This document shows, in pieces, positions 1 through 11,382 of a stretch of 64,000 bases of DNA. Below the pieces are notes generated by a model. That model saw only the letters and a program-made list of their open reading frames with translations, was not told where the DNA came from and searched no databases. This stretch comes from Liolophura sinensis (lineage: Eukaryota > Mollusca > Polyplacophora > Chitonida > Chitonidae): the NCBI RefSeq assembly GCF_032854445.1, contig NC_088302.1:39930191-39994190 (forward strand), given 5' to 3'. A program made the position numbers and the translations under genes. Position 1 is the stretch's first letter; the number at the start of each line of letters is the position of its first letter.

Positions 1-700
1 GCTCATGGAGCCCTTTTTACTGTATTCTATCATTGTTTGGTACTTCAAATGTTCCATGGTTGAACCTGTAACATTACTCCGCACTGGTTTGAGTAAACAG
101 GCTTCTGAAAACAGGTTTTTACTAGCATTGCCTATCAGTGCCTCAAGTACAATAAATCCATCGTAAGCTGAATGTTTTACCACTTTGTACAAGGCGAACT
201 GCACCTAATGCATTTGCTTACATAAATAAGACTACAACTGATATTCATCAATGTTTGCTCTCACAGGCAGAGAACAGTGACTCGAGAGTGGAATGACCTT
301 TTACTAACAATTTAAAAAACATTGATACTAATCTAGTCTCGAGCAGTCATATCCAACTATGTACAAGTTAATCGTACACATGATGTCAGTTGGCTCCTTC
401 AAGTACATAACAATGCGCCAAAAGTGATCCGAGTGGATCCGCCCACATGACTGGACTCATTATCACATTGCGTGGGCCCACCGTGAGAGCCCTACAAGAA
501 CGGCCTTTTGTGCATACAGTTTAAGCAAATAGTACCGATGCTTCATGTACCCAACCAGGTCCCAAAGATTTCAATAGCTTAGAAATACTAGAAAAATGTA
601 CAAACAGTTTTTAATTGTGTGTATGTATATTTTCAAATACCTGAAATAGATGAAACAGATCCGAAAAAAGAAAGGAAAATATCCGGTCAGTACAAAATGT

Positions 701-2115
701 ACTTTACACAGTATAAAAGGGTCAAACTATAGCAACGTATGAAATAATAGTTAAACAACGTCAACGATGATACTGCTAGTACAAGTACAGTACATATGCA
801 AAGTAACTCAAAAAATTTTGACGATCTCAATATTTCGACTATAATTATGCCATTCTGAGAAGGCTTATTTATTATACTAACTGTCCAGTGGACCAGCTAG
901 AAAGCAGAAGTATCTGGTTACACATCGTATATGATAAGGGGATTATTATCACTTCTCTTAATTGCGTCCTTTTTGCCTCTACGGGCTAAAATCTCGATCA
1001 GTGTCTAACAAATGAGGCAGGAGGTGCGTGTCCCGCCGTTTGTTTTACAACATAACATTTTGTCCAGCTTGGAGGGAGATAACTGGCAAACCAACCCAAA
1101 GGTTTTCGAAATACTAGTGCCACGATTAGTCTTTAAAATAGTTCCTCGCACCTTTCTTCGACATATTGAATATACTGCAAGAGGCGTAATGTGGTGAGTA
1201 TACAGTGGAATCACTCTTCAAAGAAACTGATATGTAATCATAAACAGACCTAAATTAAGAGTATTCATGATAAAGCATATCCGACTGGAGGTTTACGAAA
1301 TGACAAAAATGGGGTGACATTGTATGTAAAGTAAAACATATGACAAGAGTGGCAATCTTTTTTGTTTAGCAAAAGGGATTATCATTTTCATACACAGATG
1401 TCTGCTGTTCTCAAATGGAAAGCACCGGTTTAAACTCTTTGACAATGGGGTCCTGCAGAATTGTGTCAACCTCGTCAACGAGTCTGTGTTGATTAGCATA
1501 TTGTACTTCATAGCTCGACATTTCATACCCTATCTTTATCTCTAGAGCATTAGCTTCGACAAATTAAACGTTTCCAGGCAAATGTTTATCTGTAGATGTT
1601 ATAAAGACTTCCTTACCATTTTTTTACAAGGAAGTTTTTCCAAGAAGCCATATTTCTGCTGTAAACGTACAAATTATCCAGGAAATTTTAAAGGTTTCTT
1701 GTTTTTCTGCTTTGAAATGGTCCTTATCCTGAAAGGTGAAATAGAGTTCATTTCTTTAGCCTTCTTGTCACAGGAGGCTGATAATTAACCTGTATTTTTT
1801 GCAACCAAGCAGGGAAAAGGAAAACGATTTTTAAGTATGTCTGCTATCCTAGCTGAGCACCGTGTTACACGTAATGTCAATCAAGATGGTCGTATCAAAC
1901 ACTACGATTTTTCTTTTTTATCAAACGATGATGGACAAGCCACTAAAGATGACCAAATAAATGTATTTATGCCAGACACGTTTGATAAGAAGTAAGAAGT
2001 CTAAGTGTCTTAGACTCTGATGTCTGCTCTAGTCCCAGGATTATCTCGGGTAAAGACAATCCCTCTATATACTCTACAGTCATGACTACTCTGCACGTGA
2101 CTAACGGCATCAGTT
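701..2115. other. Non-coding stretch inside duplication copy A
   Basis: No supportable gene. Short open stretches of 60-77 codons occur on both strands, but they match no family I recognise and their frames are broken in copy B. Around 990-1040 the text TCGATCAGTGTCTAACAAATGAGGC resembles 6752-6785, which extends the duplication through this stretch. Confidence 0.5.
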
Positions 2116-2409
2116 TGGCGGGCTTTGTTTATTTATTTATTTATTTGATTGGTGTTTTACGCCGTACTCAAGAATATTTCACTTATACGACGGCGGCCAG
2201 CATTATGGTGGGTGGAAACTGGGCACAGCCCGGGGGAAACCCACGACCATCCGCAGGTTGCTGGCAGACCTTCCCACTTACGGCCGGAGAGGAAGCCAGC
2301 ATAAGCTGGACTTGAACTCACAGCGACCGCATTGGTGAAAGGCTCCTGGGTCATTACGCTGCGCTAGCGCGCTAACCGACTGAGCCACAGAGGCCCCTGG
2401 CGGGCTTTG
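2116..2409. repeat. Target-site duplication pair flanking the SINE
   Basis: TGGCGGGCTTTG occurs at 2116-2127 and 2398-2409, identical over 12 bp. These mark the exact edges of the insertion and restore the pre-insertion text ATCAGTT-TGGCGGGCTTTG-AGTGTC. Confidence 0.9.
2128..2397 (-). mobile_element. Full-length tRNA-derived SINE (family 1)
   Basis: Read on the minus strand, the element starts GGGGCCTCTGTGGCTCAG, with an A-box-like GTGGCTCAGTCGGTTAGCG and a B-box-like GAGTTCAAGTCC. A conserved body follows (AACCTGCGGATGGTCGTGGG, then CACCATAATGCTGGCCGCCG), and it ends GGCGTAAAACACCAATCAAA plus (TAAA)n. It is flanked by a perfect 12-bp target-site duplication, TGGCGGGCTTTG, at 2116-2127 and 2398-2409. 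Head, body, tail and TSD are all intact, which points to a recent retroposition. The internal RNA polymerase III promoter would drive transcription; the enzymes must come from a LINE partner not seen here. Short open frames across it are by-products. Confidence 0.93.
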
Positions 2410-3113
2410 AGTGTCTCTCTTATACAACCATTAGTCGTTCATTACCTAATTTTTCAAAGCTAAAAGAACAGAGAGGAAGAAACTCAGAAAAGTACAAAGT
2501 GTAATTTTGTTCTTTCGGTTGAGAATAAGTTTTAAATAAATAAAAAATTGTCAGTTGAGATGTTTAGTCAGTCTGTTTATATATAACACGGAGTAAAACC
2601 TTAATATTATTCTAAATGTTTTAGGAAAGGAAGCCATCCGGCGAGATGTAGACTAGGTTTTTATAAAAAAAAATAGCACAATTGGCAAAGATTAAATCAC
2701 TATTTACGACAGATGTTGCATCTGTAATATGTCATGTGAAACGTATAAAATATATAAACAATAAAGTTTTCCGTTTTCTAAACCTCAGGCGAATGGTTTT
2801 AAGAAGATTCCATTCAAACTCCTTCTTAAACTAACAGTGAATAAATAAATAAATTAACACGCTCAAAATGCTCTGAATTGTTTATTTGGAAGACACAAAA
2901 TTTCCAAAGTGCAAATCTTATTTCAATATTTTTTAAACTCAGGTAACGGGTATCAACAGGTATTTTTAGTGTTTGATTAAAGCTTGTCGTGAGGTGATTT
3001 GCATGTACATTTCATCAGATATAGCTCATATAAAACGGCTTTATCTCAGACAACTAACCATATCCTGATTTCGCTTGCTTCGCACAGTTTTTGAAAGAAG
3101 ATATGTCTAGATA
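2410..3113. other. Non-coding stretch, AT-rich
   Basis: No gene or RNA gene seen. The first part (to about 2560) pairs with 9020-9130 in duplication copy B. The rest is AT-rich single-copy-looking sequence that leads into the satellite array. Confidence 0.5.
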
Positions 3114-3720
3114 CTGACAAGGTGTAGTGGTTCGTTACGCTGTCACGAGGAGTAGTGGTTCTCTACGCTGTCACAGGGCATAGTGGTTCCCTACACTGCC
3201 ACGAGGTGTAGTGGTTCTCTACCCTGTCACGATGCATAGTGGTTCTCTACGCTGTCACGATGTGTAGTGGCTCCCTACGCTGTCACGGGGCATAGTGGTT
3301 CCCTACTCTGACACGAGGTGTAGTCGTTCTCTACACTGTCACGAGGTGTAGTGGTTCCGTACGCTGTCTGCAGATGTAGTGGTTCCCTACGTTGCCACGA
3401 GGTGTAGTGGTTCCCTATGCTGTCACTAGGTGTAGTTGTTTCCTTCGCTGGCACGAGGTTTAGTGGTCCCCTACGCTGTCACAAGGTGTAGTGGTTACAT
3501 ACAATGTCATGAGATGTAGTGGTTCCCCACGCTGTCCGGAGGTATAGTGGTCCCCTACGCTGTCATGAGGCATAGTGGTTCCCTACGCTGTCACCAGTCA
3601 TAGTGGTTTACTACCCTGTCACGAGGTGTAGTGGTTCCCTACGCTGTGATGAGATGTAGTGGTTTCCTACGCTGTCTTTGAGCATAGTGGTTCCCAACGC
3701 TGTCACGAGGTGTAGTGGTT

Positions 3721-4638
3721 CCCTTCGTTGTCACGAGGTGTAGTGGTTATCTGTGCTGTCACAAGATGTTGTGACACCCTGTGCTGTCACGAGGTGTAGT
3801 GGTTCCCTACGCTGTCACGAGGTGTAGTGGTTTTATACGGTGTCACCAGGTGTAGCGGTTCCCTCCGCTGTCACGAGGTGTATTGCTTCCGTACGCTGTC
3901 ATGAGGCATAGTGGTTCCTAACGCTGTCACGAGGTGTATTGTCCCTGCGCTGTCACGAGATGTTGTGGTTCCCTACGCTGTCACGAGATTTAGTGGTTCC
4001 CTACGCTGCCACGAGGTGTAGTGGTTCCCTTCGTTGTCACGAGGTGTAGTGGTTATCTGTGCTGTCACAAGATGTTGTGACACCCTGTGCTGTCACGAGG
4101 TGTAGTGGTTCCCTACGCTGTCACGAGGTGTAGTGGTTTTATACGATGTCACCAGGTGTAGCGGTTCCCTCCGCTGTCACGAGGTGTATTGCTTCCGTAC
4201 GCTGTCATGAGGCATAGTGGTTCCTAACGCTGTCACGAGGTGTATTGTCCTTGCGCTGTCACGAGATGTTGTGGTTCCCTACGCTGTCACGAGATTTAGT
4301 GGTTCCCTACGATGTCACGAGGTGTAGTGGTTCCCTTCGTTGTCACGAGGTGTAGTGGTTATCTGTGCTGTCACAGGATGTTGTGACACCCTGTGCTGTC
4401 ACGAGGTGTAGTGGTTCCCTACGCTGTCACGAGGTGTAGTGGTTTTATACGGTGTCACCAGGTGTAGCGGTTCCCTCCGCTGTCACGAGGTGTATTGCTT
4501 CCGTACGCTGTCATGAGGCATAGTGGTTCCTAACGCTGTCACGAGGTGTATTGTCCCTGCGCTGTCACGAGATGTTGTGGTTCCCTACGCTGTCACGAGA
4601 TTTAGTGGTTCCCTACGCTGTCACGAGGTGTAGTGGTT
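3721..4638. repeat. 306-bp higher-order repeat, three copies
   Basis: The landmark CCCTTCGTTGTCACGAGG recurs at 3721, 4027 and 4333, exactly 306 bp apart. Each block holds eleven 28-bp units, one of them shortened by 2 bp (GAGGTGTATTGTCCCTGCG type), and each carries the same odd units in the same order (GTTATCTGTG, GTGACACCCTG, TTTTATACG, GCGGTTCCCTCCG). Blocks differ by only a few bases, so this amplification is much younger than the base array. Confidence 0.9.
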
Positions 4639-4894
4639 CCCTACGCTGTCACGAGATTTAGTGGTTCCCTACGCTGCCACAAGGTGTAGTGGTTCCCTAC
4701 GCTGTCACGAGATTTAGTGGTTCCCTACGCTGTCACGAGGTGTAGTGGTTCCCTACGCTGTCACGAGATTTAGTGGTTCCCTACGCTGCCACAAGGTGTA
4801 GTGGTTCCCTACGCTGTCACGAGATTTAGTGGTTCCCTACGCTGTCACGAGATGTTGTGGTTCCCTACGCTGCCACAAGGTGTAGTGGTTCCCT
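4590..4894. repeat. 112-bp tetramer higher-order repeat
   Basis: The variant join ACGCTGCCACAAGG occurs at 4671, 4783 and 4867, giving steps of 112 (4 x 28) and 84 (3 x 28) bp. Units alternate GAGATTTAG and AGGTGTAG types in a four-unit pattern. This is a second, independent higher-order expansion in the same array. Confidence 0.75.
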
Positions 4895-5197
4895 ACGCTG
4901 TCACGAGATTTAGTGGTTCCCTACGCTGTCACGAGATTTAGTGGTTCCCTACGCTGTCACGAGATGTTGTGGTTCCCTACGCTGTCACGAGATTTAGTGG
5001 TTCCCTACGCTGCCACGAGGTGTATTGTCCCTACGCTTTCACGAGATTTAGTGGTTCCCTACGCTGTCACGAGATTTAGTGGTTTCCTACGCTGTCACGA
5101 GGTGTATTGTCCCTACGCTTTCACGAGATGTTGTGGTTCCCTACGCTGTCACGAGATTTAGTGGTTCCCTACGCTGCCACGAGGTGTAGTGGTTCTC

Positions 5198-6067
5198 ATA
5201 TGAATGCAACATTGTTGAAGTTTACGTGAATTGCCAATCATCAAATATGGAAATAGGTATGGCAATAATGGTAAAAAAAAAGAAAACTTATTGTAATAAG
5301 GGATCGAATAAAACGCTGTTCGGGTGGGCCATTCATTTTAAATCGGAAGGTTCCTGCTAGCTTCACCACCTCCACTGGCAGAAAATTCAGGGTGAAACTT
5401 GACATATTCAGGAAATGATCGATCTGCAGGAAGATTGCAAGAGATCAAGTTGATTCTCCCGCAGATAGCTGATCGATTCCCGTTTTCCCTTAGGCAGGGA
5501 ATAATGGCACTTTTATTGGAAAAACCGGTTATTATTGCAAGCAGTGAGGTCCATAGATCAAAGTGGTTTAAAAGCCTTGGCCTAAACTTCCCCTCCTCCT
5601 CTGTTCCACTTTTGCGGCAATAAACGACTGATAGAACACCTTGGGCTGTTTATGTTGCCTTACTTGAAAACACCAGTTAAATAAATAAATACATATTTGA
5701 ATCTGAAGTTTTTTGGAGAACACTCTGCTTTCCACCATTATGACCAAAATTAAAATCAATTTAAACTGTTGAGTTAAAAATTGTGCCTCACAGGTGAGGA
5801 AGTTTGTTAGTTTCATGCAAATGGTCAGTGGTTTAATCTGAGCACGTCGGTATTCCATACCAGTAAATTCAAGACGTGAGATATTGCTGAGCGTGACATT
5901 GCAAACGAATTGATAAATCAACTACTTTCAAATCTAAAGGATGTACACTGTATTATATTCAAAATAGTAACGCAATGTTTCACATATTAATTTTTCTATC
6001 GAGTCTGAAGGGAAATAATCAGTAAAGCATGACAGATTTACAAGTGAAACGAGCAATCTGGTGTCAA
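5198..6067. other. Non-coding stretch between satellite and duplication copy B
   Basis: 5385-5500 pairs with 9460-9550 and marks the 3' end of duplication copy A. The minus strand has an open frame of 117 codons (5568-5921) that matches nothing I recognise and has no splice or domain support, so it is not called. Nothing else is seen. Confidence 0.45.
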
Positions 6068-6069
6068 AT

Positions 6070-6145
6070 GTAATAAAAGACTAACAACAATGTGACAGTT
6101 GGCAAATGATCACACGTAACTAGCTCAGTAAAATACGGGTCCTTG
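6070..6145 (+). repeat. Dispersed module M, copy 1
   Basis: Holds ATGTGACAGTTGGCAAATG, CACACGTAAC and CAGTAAAATACGGGTCCT, the core of a module found nine times in the window. The upstream GAGTAAAACC part is eroded. It is followed by GCACCATGGCTTCAGCAGAATTAAGC, which is also seen after copy 6 (33094-33123, GCACCATAGATTATGCAGAATTAGG) and copy 3. Confidence 0.6.
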
Positions 6146-6650
6146 CCAAACTGGTTATGTAAACACTCCTTGCACCATGGCTTCAGCAGAATTAAGCAAA
6201 AATGTATTGCTGTTAGACGCAGCAATACTGCGATATAATTGACAACTGATATTTAGTAATGTTTGCACCTACATCCAGAGAACAAGGGTTCAAGGATGTT
6301 ACAATTTTTGTTTATAATATCGATTTAAATGACATCAGGAAGGCCACATTCATCAGTGGACCAGTTACTATCAGTTTGCCCTTACAAGCACACAATAATG
6401 AGTCAAGAGTTGCAGTGACCTGTCTACCTACATCTATTGATCATCATCACATTGCTATGAAAATCCTACAAGAACTACATAATTAAGCTACTTTTGTACA
6501 CAATCTAAGCAAGTAGTACAGGTGCTTCGGATGCCTTACCAGCTCTGAAAAATTCCAACAACTTACATAAGCAGGAAAAGTTGAACTATACACAGTTCGA
6601 CAGCTTTAAACAGTCAAAAAGAAGAAATACTTCTAAATTCAAGATATCCA

Positions 6651-8109
6651 AACAGACCAAAACACCTTTGGTGTAGATTCATTTTCTGGTGTATAAGATC
6701 ATATGATATTACCAGTGCTGGAATTGCAAGGTCTATTTCGTCTTAGTTAGCTGAGGAAGTCGATCAGTGCCTAACAGGAGGTCGGAGGTTCGGAACCACC
6801 CATCACTACTAGTTAGCATCGATTTTAGAGGAGGTTTGACATGCGTTTGTTGATGGACGCTCCATTCCACCACCCTACCCCCACTCCACCGATAAACCAA
6901 AATCGCCGAGTACGGTCTTGATTTCTCCAGACAAGTAAATAACTACATTCATCTTTCTTGGCCGATTGGGCCTAAATCAGTGTCAAACAACCCGCGACAT
7001 ATAGGGGATTTGTCATGAGCGATATTTGACATACCCAACTGTTGTAAAGCCTTGATTGTGTAAATAGATTTCCTTTCATCGATTTTTAAAATCTTTTATA
7101 ATAAAATGAATTATCAATCGATTTTTAATTGAAAATTGTCATTTCATCGTTACTTTGACCTACCATTTAGTTGTTACTTTTGTTCAATAAAGTTTCTCAT
7201 ATAAGTAATATGTATTAGGCTTATAGATTAGCCACGCCAGACATTCCCAAAACGCTAGACGATTGTCAGAGAAAGACAGAACTAGGTAGAAGTTGAGCAA
7301 AGACCGGCCATGGATGGTGCTGGATGATGCGGATCCCACCTGAAACTCGTCCTGTCACGGGAGTACGAGAGTATTCTTATGCACTCTCAGCTGCCCACGA
7401 GTTTCTTATTTGACAGTCTGACAAAGGCGTCTTTGATCTCCTAGATCAAGCTTCTGTAAGAACTGTACAATTTCCATTTCCAGAAATTTGGCTTTTTTCT
7501 TTTTCAAAGAAGGCGCATGCGTTCGGGGGATAAGCATAATAAGTTAAGGCCTGATTTCAACACGTATCAGGCGATAGTAGACAAATAGCCGACAAAAAAT
7601 ACATGCGAATATTTATGTGAATATTGAAATAGCTTGGAATAAACAAAAGTTGTATATCCGTATAAAGAGTCAAGTGCCTGTTATGTCAGAAGGCTGGCAT
7701 TGTGGTGTATGCGACAGAGTGTAAAATATCCTAAAATGGCCACCCTTTGTTCTGTAACATATAACGGGGCCAAATGCTGAAACAAGTTAACAAGTAGTCA
7801 AATGTGCTTTGTCGTATACAAGTACAACAAGATTAACCTTAAACATGTCATGGAACTGGAACATTGTTGCTGCTTAACAAGGTCTGTAGGAAGTACGGGA
7901 AGTAAACGTAGTCTCATTCAACTTCGTACGCATGCGCAATACAAGATTGCATATTAAATGATAGCACACCACAGCATGTTGAGTAATTCTAGACGAGTGA
8001 CGTTTAATAAATTGTATTCATCATCATTGCAGCTTGGGGGTGGGGGCGTGGCGTGTAATGGGCTTCTATTTAAACATTTACCTGAACAGTTAAACGAAAA
8101 CCTAATTGC
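6651..8109. other. Non-coding stretch bounded by inverted modules
   Basis: No coding sequence seen. The phrase GTCGATCAGTGCCTAACAGGAGG (6752) is echoed at 6975 (AATCAGTGTCAAACAACCC) and in copy A at 995. If modules M1 and M2 are the ends of one transposon, this is its non-coding interior. Confidence 0.4.
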
Positions 8110-8207
8110 CGTAATTTGACAGGAGCTAGTACTTCACCGGTTGCGTATGAACATTTGCTAACTATCACAGTGCCCTCACTGCTCTGGTTTTACTCCCCGC
8201 ACTGTAG
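8110..8207 (-). repeat. Dispersed module M, copy 2 (inverted)
   Basis: On the minus strand: GGGGAGTAAAACCAGAGCAG, then CACTGTGATAGTTAGCAAATG, CGCAACCGGTGAAGTACTAG and CTCCTGTCAAATTA. It is inverted relative to copy 1, so copies 1 and 2 bound a 2.1-kb interval like terminal inverted repeats. Confidence 0.65.
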
Positions 8208-9560
8208 AGCTCAACATCTAGAGATTATCACTAAATCAAAATGTTGTTGCAAAAATGTGCTCATCTGGAAGTCGATAAAAGGATGAATTAAAAAATAATA
8301 ATAACCCTATTGTTACACGAAGTAAAACACCCATTAAAAGATTCAAGGTAATTAAATATTCGCATTTGTCTGTTCGTTCGACGCCTCCTTGATATTTCCA
8401 ATTCAATGCATCAGACACTTTGTTAAAGAAAATGCAGTGGAAACCCTCTTCAGAAAAAACTGTTGTGTGTGATATTTTACATTTTACAAGAAAGAAAAAA
8501 GAACGACGTTTGTGAGATTCTAAGTAAGTTTTTTTTCTCGGAGTCAGAGTGAAATATCTTCTTGTTCATTTCATTGAGAAAAATATTGTCTGCCGTAATA
8601 TCTCCTGCACATCATCCTGGCTAATTTGAAAGGTTTCCTGTTTTTTTTTTTTTTTTGAGGCAAGCTCATTTCTTAAACTTTCTAGTCACAGGAGGATGAT
8701 AACTGACGTGTATTGTCTTGCAAGTAGGTAGAGAAAGGAAATTGATTTTTTAAGAGTCTGGCCGCTATCCTAGCTGAGCATCCTGTTACTAGCAACGTTA
8801 ATAAATATGGTAGTTTGAAGCACTGCAGCTAATACTTTATATCAGGCGAGGATGGATAAACACAAAAGTAAAGCGATAAACACCGGAAATAAGTGTCTTA
8901 GAATTCGATGTCTGTCCTTGTCCCATTTTGGCATGGATAAATCATTAATATACACATTGCCAATATGGATCAGCATTGCGTGACCACCTGTATCAAAGTT
9001 TGACAGACTCTGTTGACTCGTAAGAGTTAAAAAATAAAAGAACACCGAAAAAGAAAACTCAGAAAGCAACAAAGTGTGAATATGTTCTTGCGTTTAAAAA
9101 GTTTCAAGTTATTAAAAGTGTTATCAGTTAAGGACATCGAGTCAGCCAATAGCAATGTGGCAGAGAAACATTGCGTAGGTTTTCATCTTACTTATCAAAA
9201 AGGATTAAACCTTTTTTCCGAAAAACTGTTGGAAATCATGTGAGTGATACCATCTAAATATGAAGAAAAATTTCCCTTTGGTGTAAATAGATTCGTCGGT
9301 GATTGCAATCAAAAACCGTTTCCTCTACTGCCTTCTTTAAAGAATAATAATGAGACCTTATGTGCTGGTCCCATGGAACTAAATCTGAATGTACCTGTTC
9401 ACTTTGCATCAAAACACTGGCAGAACCTTTAGCTTAAGTTAACCATTCAGTTAAAAATAATATAATCAGGAAATGATCGATCTTAGGAAAGGATTGTCAG
9501 CGAGGTTGGTTTTCGCACAGATAGCTAACGGATTCTCGTGGTTTCCTCATTCATTCCAGG

Positions 9561-10967
9561 TTTTTATCACTCTCAAAATCTTCACAAAACGACAATATTT
9601 CATGTTTACTAAGAGTGTTCGCTTTTCATCTGAACGCGAATCATTTGCTGATATTTTTCCTTCTCCGTTCTGCATGCCTCGAAGACAGCTCCCGAGAATG
9701 TTACGACGGCGACAAAACGCTGTAGGCCTAATATTATTGGATAGTGTCTAATGAGAAATAACGATTTGCTGTACGTGGGACCCCCTGTAGGGACCCTCAG
9801 TGTCTACGCTTTGAAAAGTGTGATTTTAGTTAGAATGTTAAAGTTAATTAATTGTGCCAGTTATCTACTACAAAGTATTACAATTTAATTTGTGTATGTG
9901 GAAATTGTTATCAGGTGGGTACGATCATTGGGTATTCTGTGTTTTTTTCGCATGCGTATGAGTGGCTTGAAATTGCCTAAGCTAGTCGCCATCTCGCCAT
10001 CCTCCCTAATGATACACGATTCGCACCAGCGTGTATATTGTTTGTCTCTTCTCCAGAATAAAGAAGACTTGACTCAACTCTCCTCTTGTGAATTATTTAC
10101 AGGTCTTACATGTACAATTTACTGCTAATGGTGTATGCTGTGATCCCCACTGAAAAGTTCAATCTTAGAGGTCTCGGAATCATGCGAGCATTTGAACACA
10201 TCGAAACAGACATAAATGTTCATCTTATGTTTATTACCATATACTGATTTTTAAGGGATCATCTTAGAACAAAGAAATGGCAAAAGAGACCTAAAACGTC
10301 CTGGAATAACTTTCCTTTGGGATGTCAAAAACTGCGAGGACCTTGTATTTTTTATACTAGCATCTGCTATACTGGCTATACTTTTGTTACTAACTGCTGA
10401 CTGAAGGAAGCCATGTTTTTTTTTTTTTACTTCTCTGGCTCTCTGGGGACATCCCAGGAAATCCCTCCTTCGTAAAAGTACATGAATTCTCTTGAATGGT
10501 TCTGTTGGTAAGAAATGTATTGAAAAACATAACACTTGCTTTATGGAGCATCAAGAAATTTTGCTTTTCATTTGAGTTCGGTTTGTTGGTGTCACCATTA
10601 AATGCGTATCAAAGCAAAATAATACTGATCACCGTAATTTTGTTATTGTGAATTTTACAGTGCACTATGTTTTCATTAGGCACATAAGAGCTGCTTAGAG
10701 GTTTTGACCTATTTGTCTACACGACACGGATCGGTTATTAAAAAGCAGATACTTTAACATATACATATACACTGATTGTTGGCCATGTCATCCACTTATG
10801 ATTACAAGCTGGTTCATTATGCAGATGGGAATATTCGACTTGTGGACAGGTGTTTAGTACACCTGAGATTATTGGAATGGCCCCGGGAACAACAGTGGTT
10901 TACCGATTATCAAAATATTGTCGTTGCTATGCTATTTACAACAGCGTTCTTACATATATCAGAACAC
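9561..10967. other. Non-coding stretch, nothing recognised
   Basis: Open frames of up to 94 codons (10251-10535 minus; 9892-10128 plus) match no family I know and lack supporting signals. No RNA genes or tandem repeats were seen. ACCCCCTGTAGGGACCC-like short dyads near 9780 are too short to interpret. Confidence 0.45.

Positions 10968-11382
<415 letters not shown>

Larger units (their letters stand above)
3114..5197. repeat. 28-bp satellite array, about 74 units
   Basis: Tandem units of 28 bp, consensus GTAGTGGTTCCCTACGCTGT followed by CACGAGGT. Units differ mainly in the segment after CACGAG: GGTGTA, ATTTA, ATGTTG and GGCATA types. The 5' part (3114-3720) is the most diverged; the 3' part (about 4560-5190) is the most uniform, as expected from unequal exchange. 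Two higher-order periods are nested in it (listed separately). An open frame at 4913-5161 with a repeating YAVTRF-type peptide is a by-product of the repeat, because 28 is not a multiple of 3 and the frame cycles. No CENP-B-like or other functional motif was recognised. Confidence 0.95.
180..5540 (+). repeat. Segmental duplication, copy A (direct, diverged)
   Basis: Collinear blocks here match blocks in 6220-9560 in the same order and orientation. 220-700 matches 6240-6650 (shared ATGTTTGC..CAGAGAACA, TATCACATTGC, CCTACAAGAAC, GTACCGATGCTTC-like text). 1650-2060 matches 8610-8940 (shared CACAGGAGG.TGATAA, GCTATCCTAGCTGAGCA, AAGTGTCTTAGA). 2455-2560 matches 9020-9130 (AACTCAGAAA..ACAAAGTGT). 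5385-5500 matches 9460-9550 (AGGAAATGATCGATCT, CAGATAGCTGA-like). Reading frames are not conserved between the copies, so this is non-coding duplication. Copy A is longer because it holds a SINE (2128-2397) and a satellite (3114-5197) that copy B lacks. Edges are approximate. Confidence 0.65.
6220..9560 (+). repeat. Segmental duplication, copy B (direct, diverged)
   Basis: Partner of 180-5540, in the same order and orientation; matched blocks are given under copy A. It lacks the SINE and the satellite, so both were gained by copy A after the duplication, or lost here. Divergence by eye is large (many substitutions and indels), so the event is old. A 75-codon open frame (6259-6486) and a 92-codon one (9473-9751) lie in paired blocks, but their frames are interrupted in copy A, so they are not treated as genes. 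Confidence 0.65.

Noticed and set aside
2082-2354. Open frames on both strands at 2.1-2.35 kb, and similar ones at 38261, 40677-41091, 52645 and 59795
   Set aside because: They read through SINE family 1 copies and share similar peptides only because the SINE is repeated.
4913-5161. 82-codon open frame with a repeated peptide
   Set aside because: It lies entirely in the 28-bp satellite and simply reads the repeat; no coding signals.
3114-5197. CRISPR array
   Set aside because: Units are contiguous, with no unique spacers, and the DNA is eukaryotic.
6259-6486. 75-codon open frame starting MFAPTSREQGF
   Set aside because: The paired block near 258 starts alike (ATGTTTGC) but hits a stop within ten codons, so the frame is not conserved.
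9473-9751. 92-codon open frame
   Set aside because: In duplication copy A the same start (ATGATCGATCT) is followed by a stop after about twelve codons.
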